Shown: positions 1 through 6,478, counted from the first letter of the stretch. The stretch is DNA of 8,716 nucleotides from Accumulibacter sp031732795 (GCA_031732795.1 JAVMKC010000013.1:1-8716); one strand, 5' to 3'. The notes: generated from the letters alone by a model not told the origin. Program-made: numbers and translations.

Positions 1-155
1 TGCAACCCTTGGCGCGTGCCGCTCTCGAGCGTCTTCAGGCATTACCTGAAATCATCAGGGGTTTCTTCAGACATCCAGAGTGTGGATTTTACAAATGAAC
101 AAACTTTGTTTATGTATTAGTATCAAAAGAAAACGGTGGTTCGTCCCTTACGACG
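1..155. other. Non-coding flank downstream of kup
   Basis: No gene is visible. On either strand, TTCAGG (34-39) can pair with CCTGAA (45-50) across a 5-nt loop. CCTGA (45-49) could instead pair with TCAGG (55-59), so the two hairpins are mutually exclusive. AACAAA (98-103) and TTTGTT (105-110) form a short palindrome. None is followed by a T run in the direction of kup transcription, so I cannot call a rho-independent terminator for the potassium operon here. Confidence 0.5.
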
Positions 156-2036
156 CTACAAAACGATTTGTGACCCCAACTCAACCACTCGATTGGACGG
201 AATCTTGAAAAACGCCGTGGCACTACCGGCATTGCGATACAGGGCGACAAAGAGCAGTTCCCGCCAGTAAGCCATCTCAGAGCGGAGTTTCGGAATGAGC
301 GTTTCCCGCCCTAAGAAGAAGGAGGTGCGCATAATCTCCACTGGAAGTCCGTAGTGCGCGCATCGCTCCAATTCAGCAGGAATATTGGGATCGTCCTTGA
401 ATCCGTAGCGCACCGTAATCTTGAAGAAATCATTGGCCAGGGATACGACGGCAAGGCGTTTGTCGGGCTGCACATACGGGACGTCGCTGACCTTAACGCT
501 TAAAATTATCACTTTATCGTGCAAAATCTGGTAGTGCTTGAGGCTGTGCAGCAAGGCATGCGGCACCTTGTCGTTATCCGGCGCCATGAAGATGGCTGTT
601 CCAGGAATCCGGCTCACACTGTCGTCCAGGCTGGCGATGAACGGCGTCAATTCCATCGCGTCCTTCGCTAAACGCGAATGAAGCAGTTCGCGCCCCCGCT
701 TCCATGTCGTCAATAGTACGAATACAACCAAGCCAAACACCAATGGAAACCAGCCGCCATCGGCGATCTTGACAGTATTCGCCAAGAAGAAAGCCAGATC
801 GATACAGAAAAAGGGCAGCACACCCAGAAACGCCCGCAACGGATTCCAATTCCATAACCGGACCGCCACTGCCACCGCCAGAATATTCGTGATCAGCATG
901 GTTCCGGTGACGGCAATTCCGTAAGCCGCGGCTAGATTGGACGAGGTACGGAAAGACAATACCAGCAGCACAATTGCGACCAACAGTAATCCATTGAGGG
1001 CGGGCAGGTAAATCTGGCCAATTTCTTGTTCGGAGGTATGTCGGATTTCAAGCCTCGGGGTGTAGCCCAACTGCATCGCTTGTTGCGTGATCGAAAACGC
1101 TCCTGAAATGACCGCCTGTGACGCAATGACCGTCGCCACTGTAGACAAGACTACCAGCGGCAACAGCGCCCAGTCTGGCGCCAGCATGTAGAACGGGTTG
1201 CTTTTGGCGGTTTCATCGGCCAGCAGCAGCGCACCTTGACCAAAATAATTCAGCGCGAGTGCAGGCAGCACGAAACCAATCCACGCATATTGGATCGGTC
1301 TGGCGCCGAAATGCCCCATGTCTGCGTAGAGGGCTTCAGCGCCGGTCAGGCACAGCACCACCGCCCCCAAGGCAAAAAATCCAAGTAGCGAATTGCCGAG
1401 CATGAAATGCACCGCATGTAACGGATTGAGAGCCGCGAGAATGGCAGGATGCGCCGCGATGGCACGTACTCCCAACAGTGCCAACACCAGGAACCATATC
1501 ACCATGACCGGCCCGAAAAGAGCGCCGACGCTGGCCGTCCCTTTGCGTTGAAACAAGAACAGAATGACCAGCACCGCTAATGAGACAGGTAGCACATAAG
1601 GGGTAAAAGCGGGTGTGGCGACCTCAAGACCTTCCACAGCCGACAGTACCGAGATGGCCGGAGTGATGACCCCATCGCCATAAAACAGCGCGGCGCCGAC
1701 CAGTCCCAGGCTGACCAACAGCTTTTGTTGCCAAGCATTTGGCTCACCTTTTTGCAACGCCAGGCTCATGAGCGCCATGATGCCGCCTTCGCCCTTGTTG
1801 TTCGCGCGCATGATGAACATGACGTACTTCAACGTCACCACGATCATCAACGACCAGAAGAACAGCGACAAGATACCCAGTATGTTGGCCTCATTGATTG
1901 GCACCGGATGGTGTTCGCTGGCGAAGACTTCCTTGAGAGAATACAACGGACTGGTGCCAATATCGCCGTACACCACTCCCAAAGCGGCCAGAGTCAATGC
2001 GGTCAGTCGAGATTTTTCAGTTTCTTCGCCATTCAT
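156..2036 (-). CDS. kup: Kup-family potassium uptake permease
   Basis: Kup (TrkD) is an inner-membrane K+:H+ symporter for potassium uptake. The 626-residue product matches the usual family length (about 620-630). The family signature is at residues 20-38, including GVVYGDIGTSPLY; KGEGGIMAL is at 81-89 and GDGVITPAISVLSA at 120-133. About twelve hydrophobic segments run to roughly residue 445, followed by the typical soluble C-terminal domain ending in a conserved NRVVELGSQ-type tail. The ATG at 2036 lies just after the short polar N-terminus expected for the family; its Shine-Dalgarno is weak (GAAAG), and the gene begins only 9 nt after the kdpE stop. This suggests coupled translation as the last gene of a kdpD-kdpE-kup operon. 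The reading frame is intact, and family assignment is very secure. Control by the adjacent two-component system is inferred from operon layout only. Confidence 0.97.
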   Translation of the reverse strand: MNGEETEKSRLTALTLAALGVVYGDIGTSPLYSLKEVFASEHHPVPINEANILGILSLFFWSLMIVVTLKYVMFIMRANNKGEGGIMALMSLALQKGEPNAWQQKLLVSLGLVGAALFYGDGVITPAISVLSAVEGLEVATPAFTPYVLPVSLAVLVILFLFQRKGTASVGALFGPVMVIWFLVLALLGVRAIAAHPAILAALNPLHAVHFMLGNSLLGFFALGAVVLCLTGAEALYADMGHFGARPIQYAWIGFVLPALALNYFGQGALLLADETAKSNPFYMLAPDWALLPLVVLSTVATVIASQAVISGAFSITQQAMQLGYTPRLEIRHTSEQEIGQIYLPALNGLLLVAIVLLVLSFRTSSNLAAAYGIAVTGTMLITNILAVAVAVRLWNWNPLRAFLGVLPFFCIDLAFFLANTVKIADGGWFPLVFGLVVFVLLTTWKRGRELLHSRLAKDAMELTPFIASLDDSVSRIPGTAIFMAPDNDKVPHALLHSLKHYQILHDKVIILSVKVSDVPYVQPDKRLAVVSLANDFFKITVRYGFKDDPNIPAELERCAHYGLPVEIMRTSFFLGRETLIPKLRSEMAYWRELLFVALYRNAGSATAFFKIPSNRVVELGSQIVL

Positions 2037-2045
2037 ATCAGACTT

Positions 2046-2738
2046 TCAAGGTTGAAAACGGTAGCCAACCCCGGTTTCGGTGAGCAAATACTTGGGTTGT
2101 GCCGGGTCGTCTTCCAGTTTCTGGCGTAAGTGACCGACATAAACCCGCAGATAGTGGCTGCTATCCACATAGCTGGGTCCCCAAACCTCCCGCAACAAAT
2201 TACGTTGCGTCAGCACTTTGCCGGGCTGCGCCAGTAAAGCAGTCAATAGACGATATTCCAAAGGGGTCAGATGTACGGGTTCAGCGTGACGTGTCACCAG
2301 GCGGCGCGACAAATCGATTTCGGCCGCGCCAAACTTGATAACCGGAGTTGCTTGCTCGCCGACGCGGCCACGTCGCCGCAACAACGCACGCACGCGGGCA
2401 CGCAATTCACCGACGCTGAACGGCTTGGTCAGGTAATCGTCGGCACCCGCGTCGAGCGCATCTATCTTGTCCTGTTCCTGGTTGCGCGCAGACAGCACCA
2501 GCACCGGTATATCCGACCAAGCGCGCAGATCCCGGATCAACTCGACGCCATTGCCATCAGGCAGGCCCAAATCCAACAACAGCAGATCAGGTTTTCGGGT
2601 TCCCGCATCCATCAGCCCCTGCGCGCTGGTGCCCGCCTCGATGACGGCGTGACCTTCGTCTTCGAGCATCGTTCTGACGAAGCGGCGAATAGTCGGTTCA
2701 TCTTCAACGACGAGCACTTTCTGGATTTGCGCGTTCAT
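2046..2738 (-). CDS. kdpE: KdpE-like OmpR/PhoB-family response regulator
   Basis: This is a DNA-binding response regulator that would accept phosphate from the adjacent kinase and act on K+ transport genes. I start it at the ATG at 2738 (230 residues) rather than the TTG one codon upstream, because this gives the TGATG overlap with the kinase stop, a standard translational coupling. Residues 1-120 are a receiver domain: acidic pocket E12/D13, phospho-acceptor D56 (in LLLDLGLPDG), S83 and K105 (TKPF). Residues about 130-230 are an OmpR-type winged helix with LTPLEYRLL, the recognition region around SSHYLRVYVGHLRQKLE, and the C-terminal hairpin GVGYRF. These patterns match KdpE closely. In classic systems KdpE activates kdpFABC, which is not in this window; kup is the next gene. 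Confidence 0.93.
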   Translation of the reverse strand: MNAQIQKVLVVEDEPTIRRFVRTMLEDEGHAVIEAGTSAQGLMDAGTRKPDLLLLDLGLPDGNGVELIRDLRAWSDIPVLVLSARNQEQDKIDALDAGADDYLTKPFSVGELRARVRALLRRRGRVGEQATPVIKFGAAEIDLSRRLVTRHAEPVHLTPLEYRLLTALLAQPGKVLTQRNLLREVWGPSYVDSSHYLRVYVGHLRQKLEDDPAQPKYLLTETGVGYRFQP

Positions 2739-4231
2739 CAATCTTCACCCTCTATGGCGGGCGGTTGTCCTATGGGCAACGTGAAGCGGAATACCGAGCC
2801 CTCGCCATCGCGGTCGGCCGCGCAGATCGTGCCTGCATGTGCTTGCACAATGGCTTTACAAATGGCGAGACCCAAACCAACTCCTGGAATGCCGGTTTCT
2901 GTTTCACCCCGCTGAAACATTTCGAACAATGCTTCTCGCGGCAGGGTGACCGGCAAGCCCTGCCCTCTGTCTGCTACTTCGACGACAACGACTTCACTAT
3001 CGGCATGAGCGGAAATTTCTATCGCTCGGCCGCCGGCACTGTATTTGGCAGCGTTTTCAAGCAGGTTGCAGAACACCCGCTCCATCAGCACCGCATCGAA
3101 CGATAGCAACGGCAAATCCGCCGGTAGCGATACTCTGACCGGATGTTCGCGTAACGCACTGTCGAGTAGCTTGATGCTGGACCCAATGACTTCCTCCAGC
3201 GGTTGCCACTCCTTGCGCAAGTGGACATCGCCGGCATTCAAGCGAGCCATGTCCAGCAGATTGCCGACCACGTCGGACAGGCGTTTCGCCTGGGCATGCA
3301 CCGTCTGTGCCGTTTCAAGGGCAACCGGCGGCAAGGGTGGCTTGATCAATTGCAGCGAATCCGACAGTCCCATCAAGGCGGTCAACGGGGTTCGCAAGTC
3401 ATGTGACAACGCCGACAGGATGGAACTGCGCAAGCGTTCGCCAAGGAGACTGATTTCACTGTTTCTCGCCACTTGAACGTAATGAAGACGCTCTACAGCA
3501 ACGGCGATCAGCGCTGCGATGGCATCCAGCAATCCATGGTTGACCGGAACCTCTTTTCCTTCAGCGGAATCGCTACCAATCGCCAGAACGCCGCGAACCC
3601 GAATCGGTGCCGACAACGGCAGATAGAGCGAGGCGTATCCCAAACGCCCTACTTGATCGCTGTGAATCCGCTGGCCGGTTCGTAGAACCTGTCCGGTCAA
3701 ACGTGGCTCCACAGCGAACTCAGCCGTTGTTGATACAGGTTCGAGAGAAGACTCCTGTCCCGCTGCGGGCAGCAGCAAAACAGATCCGACTCCCGTTTGT
3801 TCGTTGATGAAGACACGCGACAATTCATCGACCTGTTGCAACGTCAGGGCGCCGGCCAATTGACCGGCAAAACGATAAAGCGCCTGTGTCTGCTGTTCAC
3901 GCTGCAGCGCTTCCTGCGCCCGTTGCTTGAGTCCCGAGGCCAAGTGAGCGGTGATCAGACCGGTGACCAGCATCACTGCAAACGTTACGAGATACTGAAG
4001 ATCGCTTACGGCCAGCGAAAAACGTGGCGGGACGAAAAATACGTCGAACAGCAATACGCTCAGCATGGACGCAAATATCGCAGGGACTCGGCCAAGTTTT
4101 ACCGCTACCAACAAAACGGTGAGCAAAAACAACATCACGATATTGGCTTTATCCAGCAAACCTTGTAGAGGCGTCGCCAGCAGTGTCACAAACACGCAGG
4201 CCAACGTCGTGATGAAAATGGATCGACTCAT
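2738..4231 (-). CDS. kdpD: Short KdpD-type sensor histidine kinase (DUF4118), lacking the KdpD/USP N-terminal half
   Basis: This is a membrane sensor kinase of the KdpD family, 497 residues from the chosen ATG. Four transmembrane segments of the DUF4118 type lie at about 5-22, 30-46, 49-68 and 78-97, with the typical FDVFFVPPRFSLAVSDLQYL stretch after the third. A GAF-like domain covers about 115-250. The HisKA motif ALSHDLRTPL has phospho-accepting H277. The HATPase domain shows the N box NLLENAAKY (389-393 region), DRGQGL (D421) and GVGLGLAI (450-457). Full-length KdpD is about 890-900 residues, with an N-terminal KdpD domain and a USP domain. Both are absent, and the upstream sequence shows no remnant of them, so this is a short architecture rather than a recent frameshift. 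The start at 4231 follows GGAGG with a 5-nt spacer; the open frame extends to a TTG at 4330, but that extension has no recognisable domain. All catalytic motifs are intact. Confidence 0.9.
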   Translation of the reverse strand: MSRSIFITTLACVFVTLLATPLQGLLDKANIVMLFLLTVLLVAVKLGRVPAIFASMLSVLLFDVFFVPPRFSLAVSDLQYLVTFAVMLVTGLITAHLASGLKQRAQEALQREQQTQALYRFAGQLAGALTLQQVDELSRVFINEQTGVGSVLLLPAAGQESSLEPVSTTAEFAVEPRLTGQVLRTGQRIHSDQVGRLGYASLYLPLSAPIRVRGVLAIGSDSAEGKEVPVNHGLLDAIAALIAVAVERLHYVQVARNSEISLLGERLRSSILSALSHDLRTPLTALMGLSDSLQLIKPPLPPVALETAQTVHAQAKRLSDVVGNLLDMARLNAGDVHLRKEWQPLEEVIGSSIKLLDSALREHPVRVSLPADLPLLSFDAVLMERVFCNLLENAAKYSAGGRAIEISAHADSEVVVVEVADRGQGLPVTLPREALFEMFQRGETETGIPGVGLGLAICKAIVQAHAGTICAADRDGEGSVFRFTLPIGQPPAIEGED

Positions 4232-4236
4232 GGATA

Positions 4237-4241
4237 CCTCC
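4237..4241 (-). promoter_or_regulatory. Shine-Dalgarno of the short kdpD gene
   Basis: On the minus strand GGAGG sits 5 nt before the ATG at 4231. It is the best ribosome site in the open frame. It places the N-terminus directly before the first membrane segment and argues against the in-frame TTG at 4330 and ATG at 4303. Confidence 0.75.
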
Positions 4242-4345
4242 GACACTGAGGCAGATTGGGTACTGGTCACGTTGAGCACAGAAGTTTCATTGCCCACAAG
4301 CATAGAAGCCGGGGCGTCAAAACCATGCAAAATCTGATGCCGCGA

Positions 4346-4363
4346 CTGTAAAAATGCTGTAAA
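4346..4363 (-). promoter_or_regulatory. Candidate KdpE box: direct repeat TTTACAG-N4-TTTACAG
   Basis: On the minus strand two perfect copies of TTTACAG are spaced 11 bp start to start, one helical turn, as OmpR-family dimers favour. From memory, the E. coli KdpE target upstream of kdpFABC has the form TTTATA-N5-TTTACA; the arrangement here, TTTACA-N5-TTTACA, is close. It lies about 115 bp upstream of the kinase ATG. I could not place convincing -35/-10 elements for the minus-strand operon, so its role as an autoregulatory activator site is an inference. Confidence 0.45.
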
Positions 4364-4372
4364 GACCCGACA

Positions 4373-4395
4373 CGATTCTTCAGTACCAAGAATCG
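4373..4395. repeat. Perfect 8-bp inverted repeat in the divergent intergenic region
   Basis: CGATTCTT (4373-4380) and AAGAATCG (4388-4395) are exact complements separated by 7 nt. The repeat sits between the two divergent operons, 9 bp from the candidate KdpE direct repeat. It could be an operator for a dimeric regulator or a hairpin in the 5' leader of the kinase mRNA. It has no following T run, so it is not an obvious terminator. The rest of 4232-4574 holds no recognisable gene. Confidence 0.5.
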
Positions 4396-4574
4396 GGGCA
4401 ACCAGTCTCTCTTCTTGCGGGTCCAGCAGGGGAAAGAAGAAAGAGGCTACGCAAAATTCCCGATGTGCAAGGCCTCCTGATCAAAATGAGAGCATGTGTT
4501 GCACGTGATTATTGAGTCCCAGCAATATGGCAGACTGAATTGAGCCTGTTCCCTTTTTGCTCTATCACAAGTGC

Positions 4575-4604
4575 TTGACGAAAATATCTTTATTACGGTA
4601 CATT
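4575..4604 (+). promoter_or_regulatory. Sigma-70-like promoter of the magnesium-transport operon
   Basis: TTGACG (4575-4580, 5/6 to the -35 consensus) is followed after 18 bp by TACATT (4599-4604, 4/6 to the -10 consensus). The expected transcription start is near 4611, exactly where the structured leader begins (GTCTTCATTTAGG). That agreement raises confidence in both calls. Confidence 0.6.
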
Positions 4605-4632
4605 GCCGAGTCTTCATTTAGGAGGTTTCGCC

Positions 4633-4692
4633 GTGGGTAGTGGTTCTTCTGGCAGTTGTCGGTGCTCAACCGACGCCCACTTGGCGAGATAA
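4633..4692 (+). CDS. Putative 19-codon leader peptide nested in the leader RNA stem
   Basis: A perfect AGGAGG (4620-4625) is followed 7 nt later by GTG and a 19-codon frame ending in TAA (4690-4692), encoding MGSGSSGSCRCSTDAHLAR. The SD-GTG spacer (TTTCGCC) is the 5' arm of the first leader stem, and the last two sense codons (GCG AGA) lie in its 3' arm, so translation and folding would exclude each other. Known Mg2+-responsive leader ORFs such as enterobacterial mgtL give a precedent for this kind of control, but this peptide is not related to them. The AGGAGG may instead be part of a conserved RNA core, with the ORF fortuitous. Expression is unproven. Confidence 0.35.
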   Translation: MGSGSSGSCRCSTDAHLAR

Positions 4693-5116
4693 CGTAGGTT
4701 TGTCCGCTGCCGCATCCCGTCCGGGAACTGCGGCGTCAGCTTGATCCCGCCCTGGGATTTGTAGCGTCCTCAACTGTCATCATTCAATAAGTCGTAGTAG
4801 CAGCGCGTTTCGTTTTGCGTGCGATTCTTTTGCGCATGCAACGACGTCTGGTCGCGCCTGCGTTTTGCTGCGACAACGTCTTCAGGAACGTGCCGACACT
4901 GGAATGAAAAGACATCCGAGCGTCCACCGCGGTATCCGTAACCGCGTGTAAAAACCGTGAGTACTTTGAGCAATCGAATAGAACCAAACGCACAGCGTGG
5001 TCTGGCCATGATGCGAGCGTAATCGGGATCACTTGGCGCGTCGCCTTCCAGGTCGCGTCGCTGGCTTCCTGCTACTCGCGCGTGCAACGGTTCTCTATCG
5101 CCGCATGCGCGGCGGC

Positions 5117-5121
5117 AGGAG
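5117..5121 (+). promoter_or_regulatory. Shine-Dalgarno of the MgtE_N/CBS gene, possibly sequestrable
   Basis: AGGAG lies 6 nt before the ATG at 5128 and fixes that start. GCAGGA (5115-5120) is complementary to TCCTGC (5067-5072) about 45 nt upstream, and a CCGC/GCGG hairpin (5101-5112) sits between. The leader could therefore hide or expose this site. Confidence 0.6.
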
Positions 5122-5127
5122 TCATCA

Positions 5128-6396
5128 ATGATTTTTTTCGCATCACTTCTTGGGCAGGCCGTTCGTGGCAAGGCCAACGAAATCATCGGTCTGCTGGACG
5201 ATGTAATCGTTCAGGTCGGCGACGATCTCTATCCACCAATCACCGGCTTGGTCGTCCGCGACCGACGTCGACAGTTCTTCGTCGCGGCCAGTCAGCTTGA
5301 GTCTTTCAATGGAGCCATCCGGCTTGGAACATCAACGGTGAACCTCCGGCCATTTCTGCGTCGTGATGGTGAAATCCTGCTCGGCAAAGATGTTCTTGAT
5401 CACCAAATAATCGACATCAGCGGTCGCCGAATCGTTCGCGTCAATGATGTCCAGCTTGCACAGATTGAACGCGTCTATCGAATCGTCGGTGTAGACGTCA
5501 GTGCCAAAGCGCTTTTGCGTCGGCTGGGGCCGCGTTCGCTGGCGCATCGTATCGTCGGTCGCCAGATCATCGATTGGCAAGAGGCACAGTATCTGGCCAG
5601 CGACGCGCCGGTCCGGCTCAAGGTCTCTTACGACAGGCTTTCGGAAATGAATCCGGTCGACCTGGGCCGAATCGTCGATGCGCTTTCATTCCGCGAAAGC
5701 GCTGAAATCGTCGCGGCACTGGATAACGAGACGGTCGCTGAAACGCTCGAAGAAGTCAGTGACGAACGGGTTGCCGATCTGCTGGAAGGCATGGACAAGG
5801 AGCGCGCCGCCGACATTCTGGAAGAAATGAATCCCGGTGCCGCAGCTGACGCGCTTGAAGATCTCGACCGGGATCTTGCCGAACAGATCCTGGCACGAAT
5901 GGAGCCTGAAGAGGCGGCCGAGATCCAGGAAATGCTGGCCTACGACGAAGACAGCGTCGGTCGAATCATGCGTTCCGACTTTGTACACGTTGCCGAAGAC
6001 GCAAGTGTTGGTAGTGCGCTGGCGTTGTTGCGCGCAATGGACGAAGTGCCAGACCCGTTGCCGGCAATTTATGTGGTGACCAGACAGCAAGAGTCGGGGC
6101 ACGAGACCAACACATCGGAAGAACGGCTCGGTTTTCGTGGCATTGTCAGATTGCGCAGCCTGATTGTTGCCAAGCCCGAAACGCAGATGGTTGAAATCAT
6201 GGAGGATGACTTGCCGACCATCAACCACAGCGCCAAAGCCGAAGACGCGACACGACTTCTGGCGGAATACAACTTGCTCGCCATCCCGGTGCTCGACGAT
6301 ACGGATTCCATGATCGGGATCGTGACTGTCGACGATGCTTTGGCGGTGTTGTTGCCCGAGATCTGGCAGCGCCGACGCGAAAATGTCTTCAGTTAA
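5128..6396 (+). CDS. Soluble MgtE_N-CBS protein with N-terminal PRC-barrel-like regions, no membrane domain
   Basis: The protein has 422 residues and no transmembrane segment. Residues about 14-60 (IIGLLDDVIVQVGDDLYPPI) and about 80-130 (EILLGKDVLDHQIIDISGRR) resemble two PRC-barrel units. Residues about 165-270 are an MgtE_N helical superhelix, with acidic repeats such as ALDNETVAETLEEV and MDKERAADILEEMNP. The junction YDEDSVGRIM (272-281) is the classic MgtE linker into CBS1, and two CBS motifs follow (about 280-355 and 356-415). In MgtE channels this cytosolic unit binds Mg2+ and gates the pore; here the chain stops after CBS2 with no channel. The NRAMP-fold permease lies 82 nt downstream on the same strand, so I infer a Mg2+-sensing regulatory partner of that transporter. 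Mg2+ sensing and physical interaction are not shown. Automatic annotation as a magnesium transporter would be misleading. Confidence 0.88.
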   Translation: MIFFASLLGQAVRGKANEIIGLLDDVIVQVGDDLYPPITGLVVRDRRRQFFVAASQLESFNGAIRLGTSTVNLRPFLRRDGEILLGKDVLDHQIIDISGRRIVRVNDVQLAQIERVYRIVGVDVSAKALLRRLGPRSLAHRIVGRQIIDWQEAQYLASDAPVRLKVSYDRLSEMNPVDLGRIVDALSFRESAEIVAALDNETVAETLEEVSDERVADLLEGMDKERAADILEEMNPGAAADALEDLDRDLAEQILARMEPEEAAEIQEMLAYDEDSVGRIMRSDFVHVAEDASVGSALALLRAMDEVPDPLPAIYVVTRQQESGHETNTSEERLGFRGIVRLRSLIVAKPETQMVEIMEDDLPTINHSAKAEDATRLLAEYNLLAIPVLDDTDSMIGIVTVDDALAVLLPEIWQRRRENVFS

Positions 6397-6445
6397 CGGT
6401 CAGCGCCACCGCAAGCCCTGGAAAATAATTTACGTATATTTTTGG

Positions 6446-6461
6446 CAGCGTTCCGACGCTG
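6446..6461 (+). repeat. Intercistronic hairpin with a UCCG (UNCG-type) tetraloop
   Basis: CAGCGT (6446-6451) and ACGCTG (6456-6461) form a perfect 6-bp stem closed by UCCG, a member of the very stable UNCG loop class. It ends 17 nt before the permease ATG, in the 82-nt gap between the two operon genes. No T run follows, so it is not a terminator. It may affect mRNA stability or the relative expression of the two genes. Confidence 0.5.
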
Positions 6462-6478
6462 AGAAAGTGAGATCCTTC

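Larger units (their letters stand above)
4611..5127 (+). promoter_or_regulatory. Long structured 5' leader, possible divergent M-box-like Mg2+ riboswitch
   Basis: About 517 nt separate the predicted transcription start from the first gene. Helices visible by eye: TTTCGCC (4626-4632) with GGCGAGA (4683-4689, one G-U), stacked with GTGGG (4633-4637)/CCCAC (4676-4680) and an inner GTCGGT/ACCGAC hairpin. A second arm has GCTG (4706-4709)/CAGC (4737-4740), CCGCA (4710-4714)/TGCGG (4729-4733) and TCCC/GGGA around GUCC. Further hairpins are ATCCC/GGGAT (4744-4758), GACGT plus GTCGC with GCGAC plus ACGTC (4843-4880), CGCGGT/ACCGCG (4928-4946), and CCGC/GCGG (5101-5112) just before the gene's ribosome site. 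UUAGG followed by a stem and then GGCGAGAUA-ACG resembles the 5' core of the M-box (UUAGGUGAGGCUCC...GGAGAUACGCUG), but the 3' conserved parts of the M-box are not recognisable. I do not find yybP-ykoY Mn2+ riboswitch motifs. Apart from the 19-codon leader ORF, I see no gene in this stretch. Confidence 0.5.

Noticed and set aside
1..155. Terminator for the kdpDE-kup operon
   Set aside because: The hairpins present are small, compete with each other and lack a T run on the minus strand.
1725..2129. Plus-strand open frames antisense to kup and kdpE
   Set aside because: They are shadows of strongly coding minus-strand genes, with no domain or ribosome-site support.
4232..4330. N-terminal extension of the kinase to the TTG at 4330
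   Set aside because: No ribosome site or domain supports it; GGAGG five bases before the ATG at 4231 is far better, and the extension is a low-complexity Ser/Thr/Val stretch.
4744..4765. Hairpin ATCCC/GGGAT as an intrinsic terminator in the leader
   Set aside because: The stem is only 5 bp and is followed by TTGTAG rather than a T run. It remains a possible part of an RNA fold.
4611..4780. yybP-ykoY (Mn2+) riboswitch upstream of an NRAMP-family gene
   Set aside because: The conserved GGGGAGUAGC-type element of that class is not seen, and the transporter's metal site does not look Mn2+-selective.
6335..6478. N-terminal extension of the NRAMP-type permease into the upstream gene
   Set aside because: It would overlap the end of the MgtE_N/CBS gene and add residues unlike NRAMP N-termini; the ATG at 6479 fits the family.
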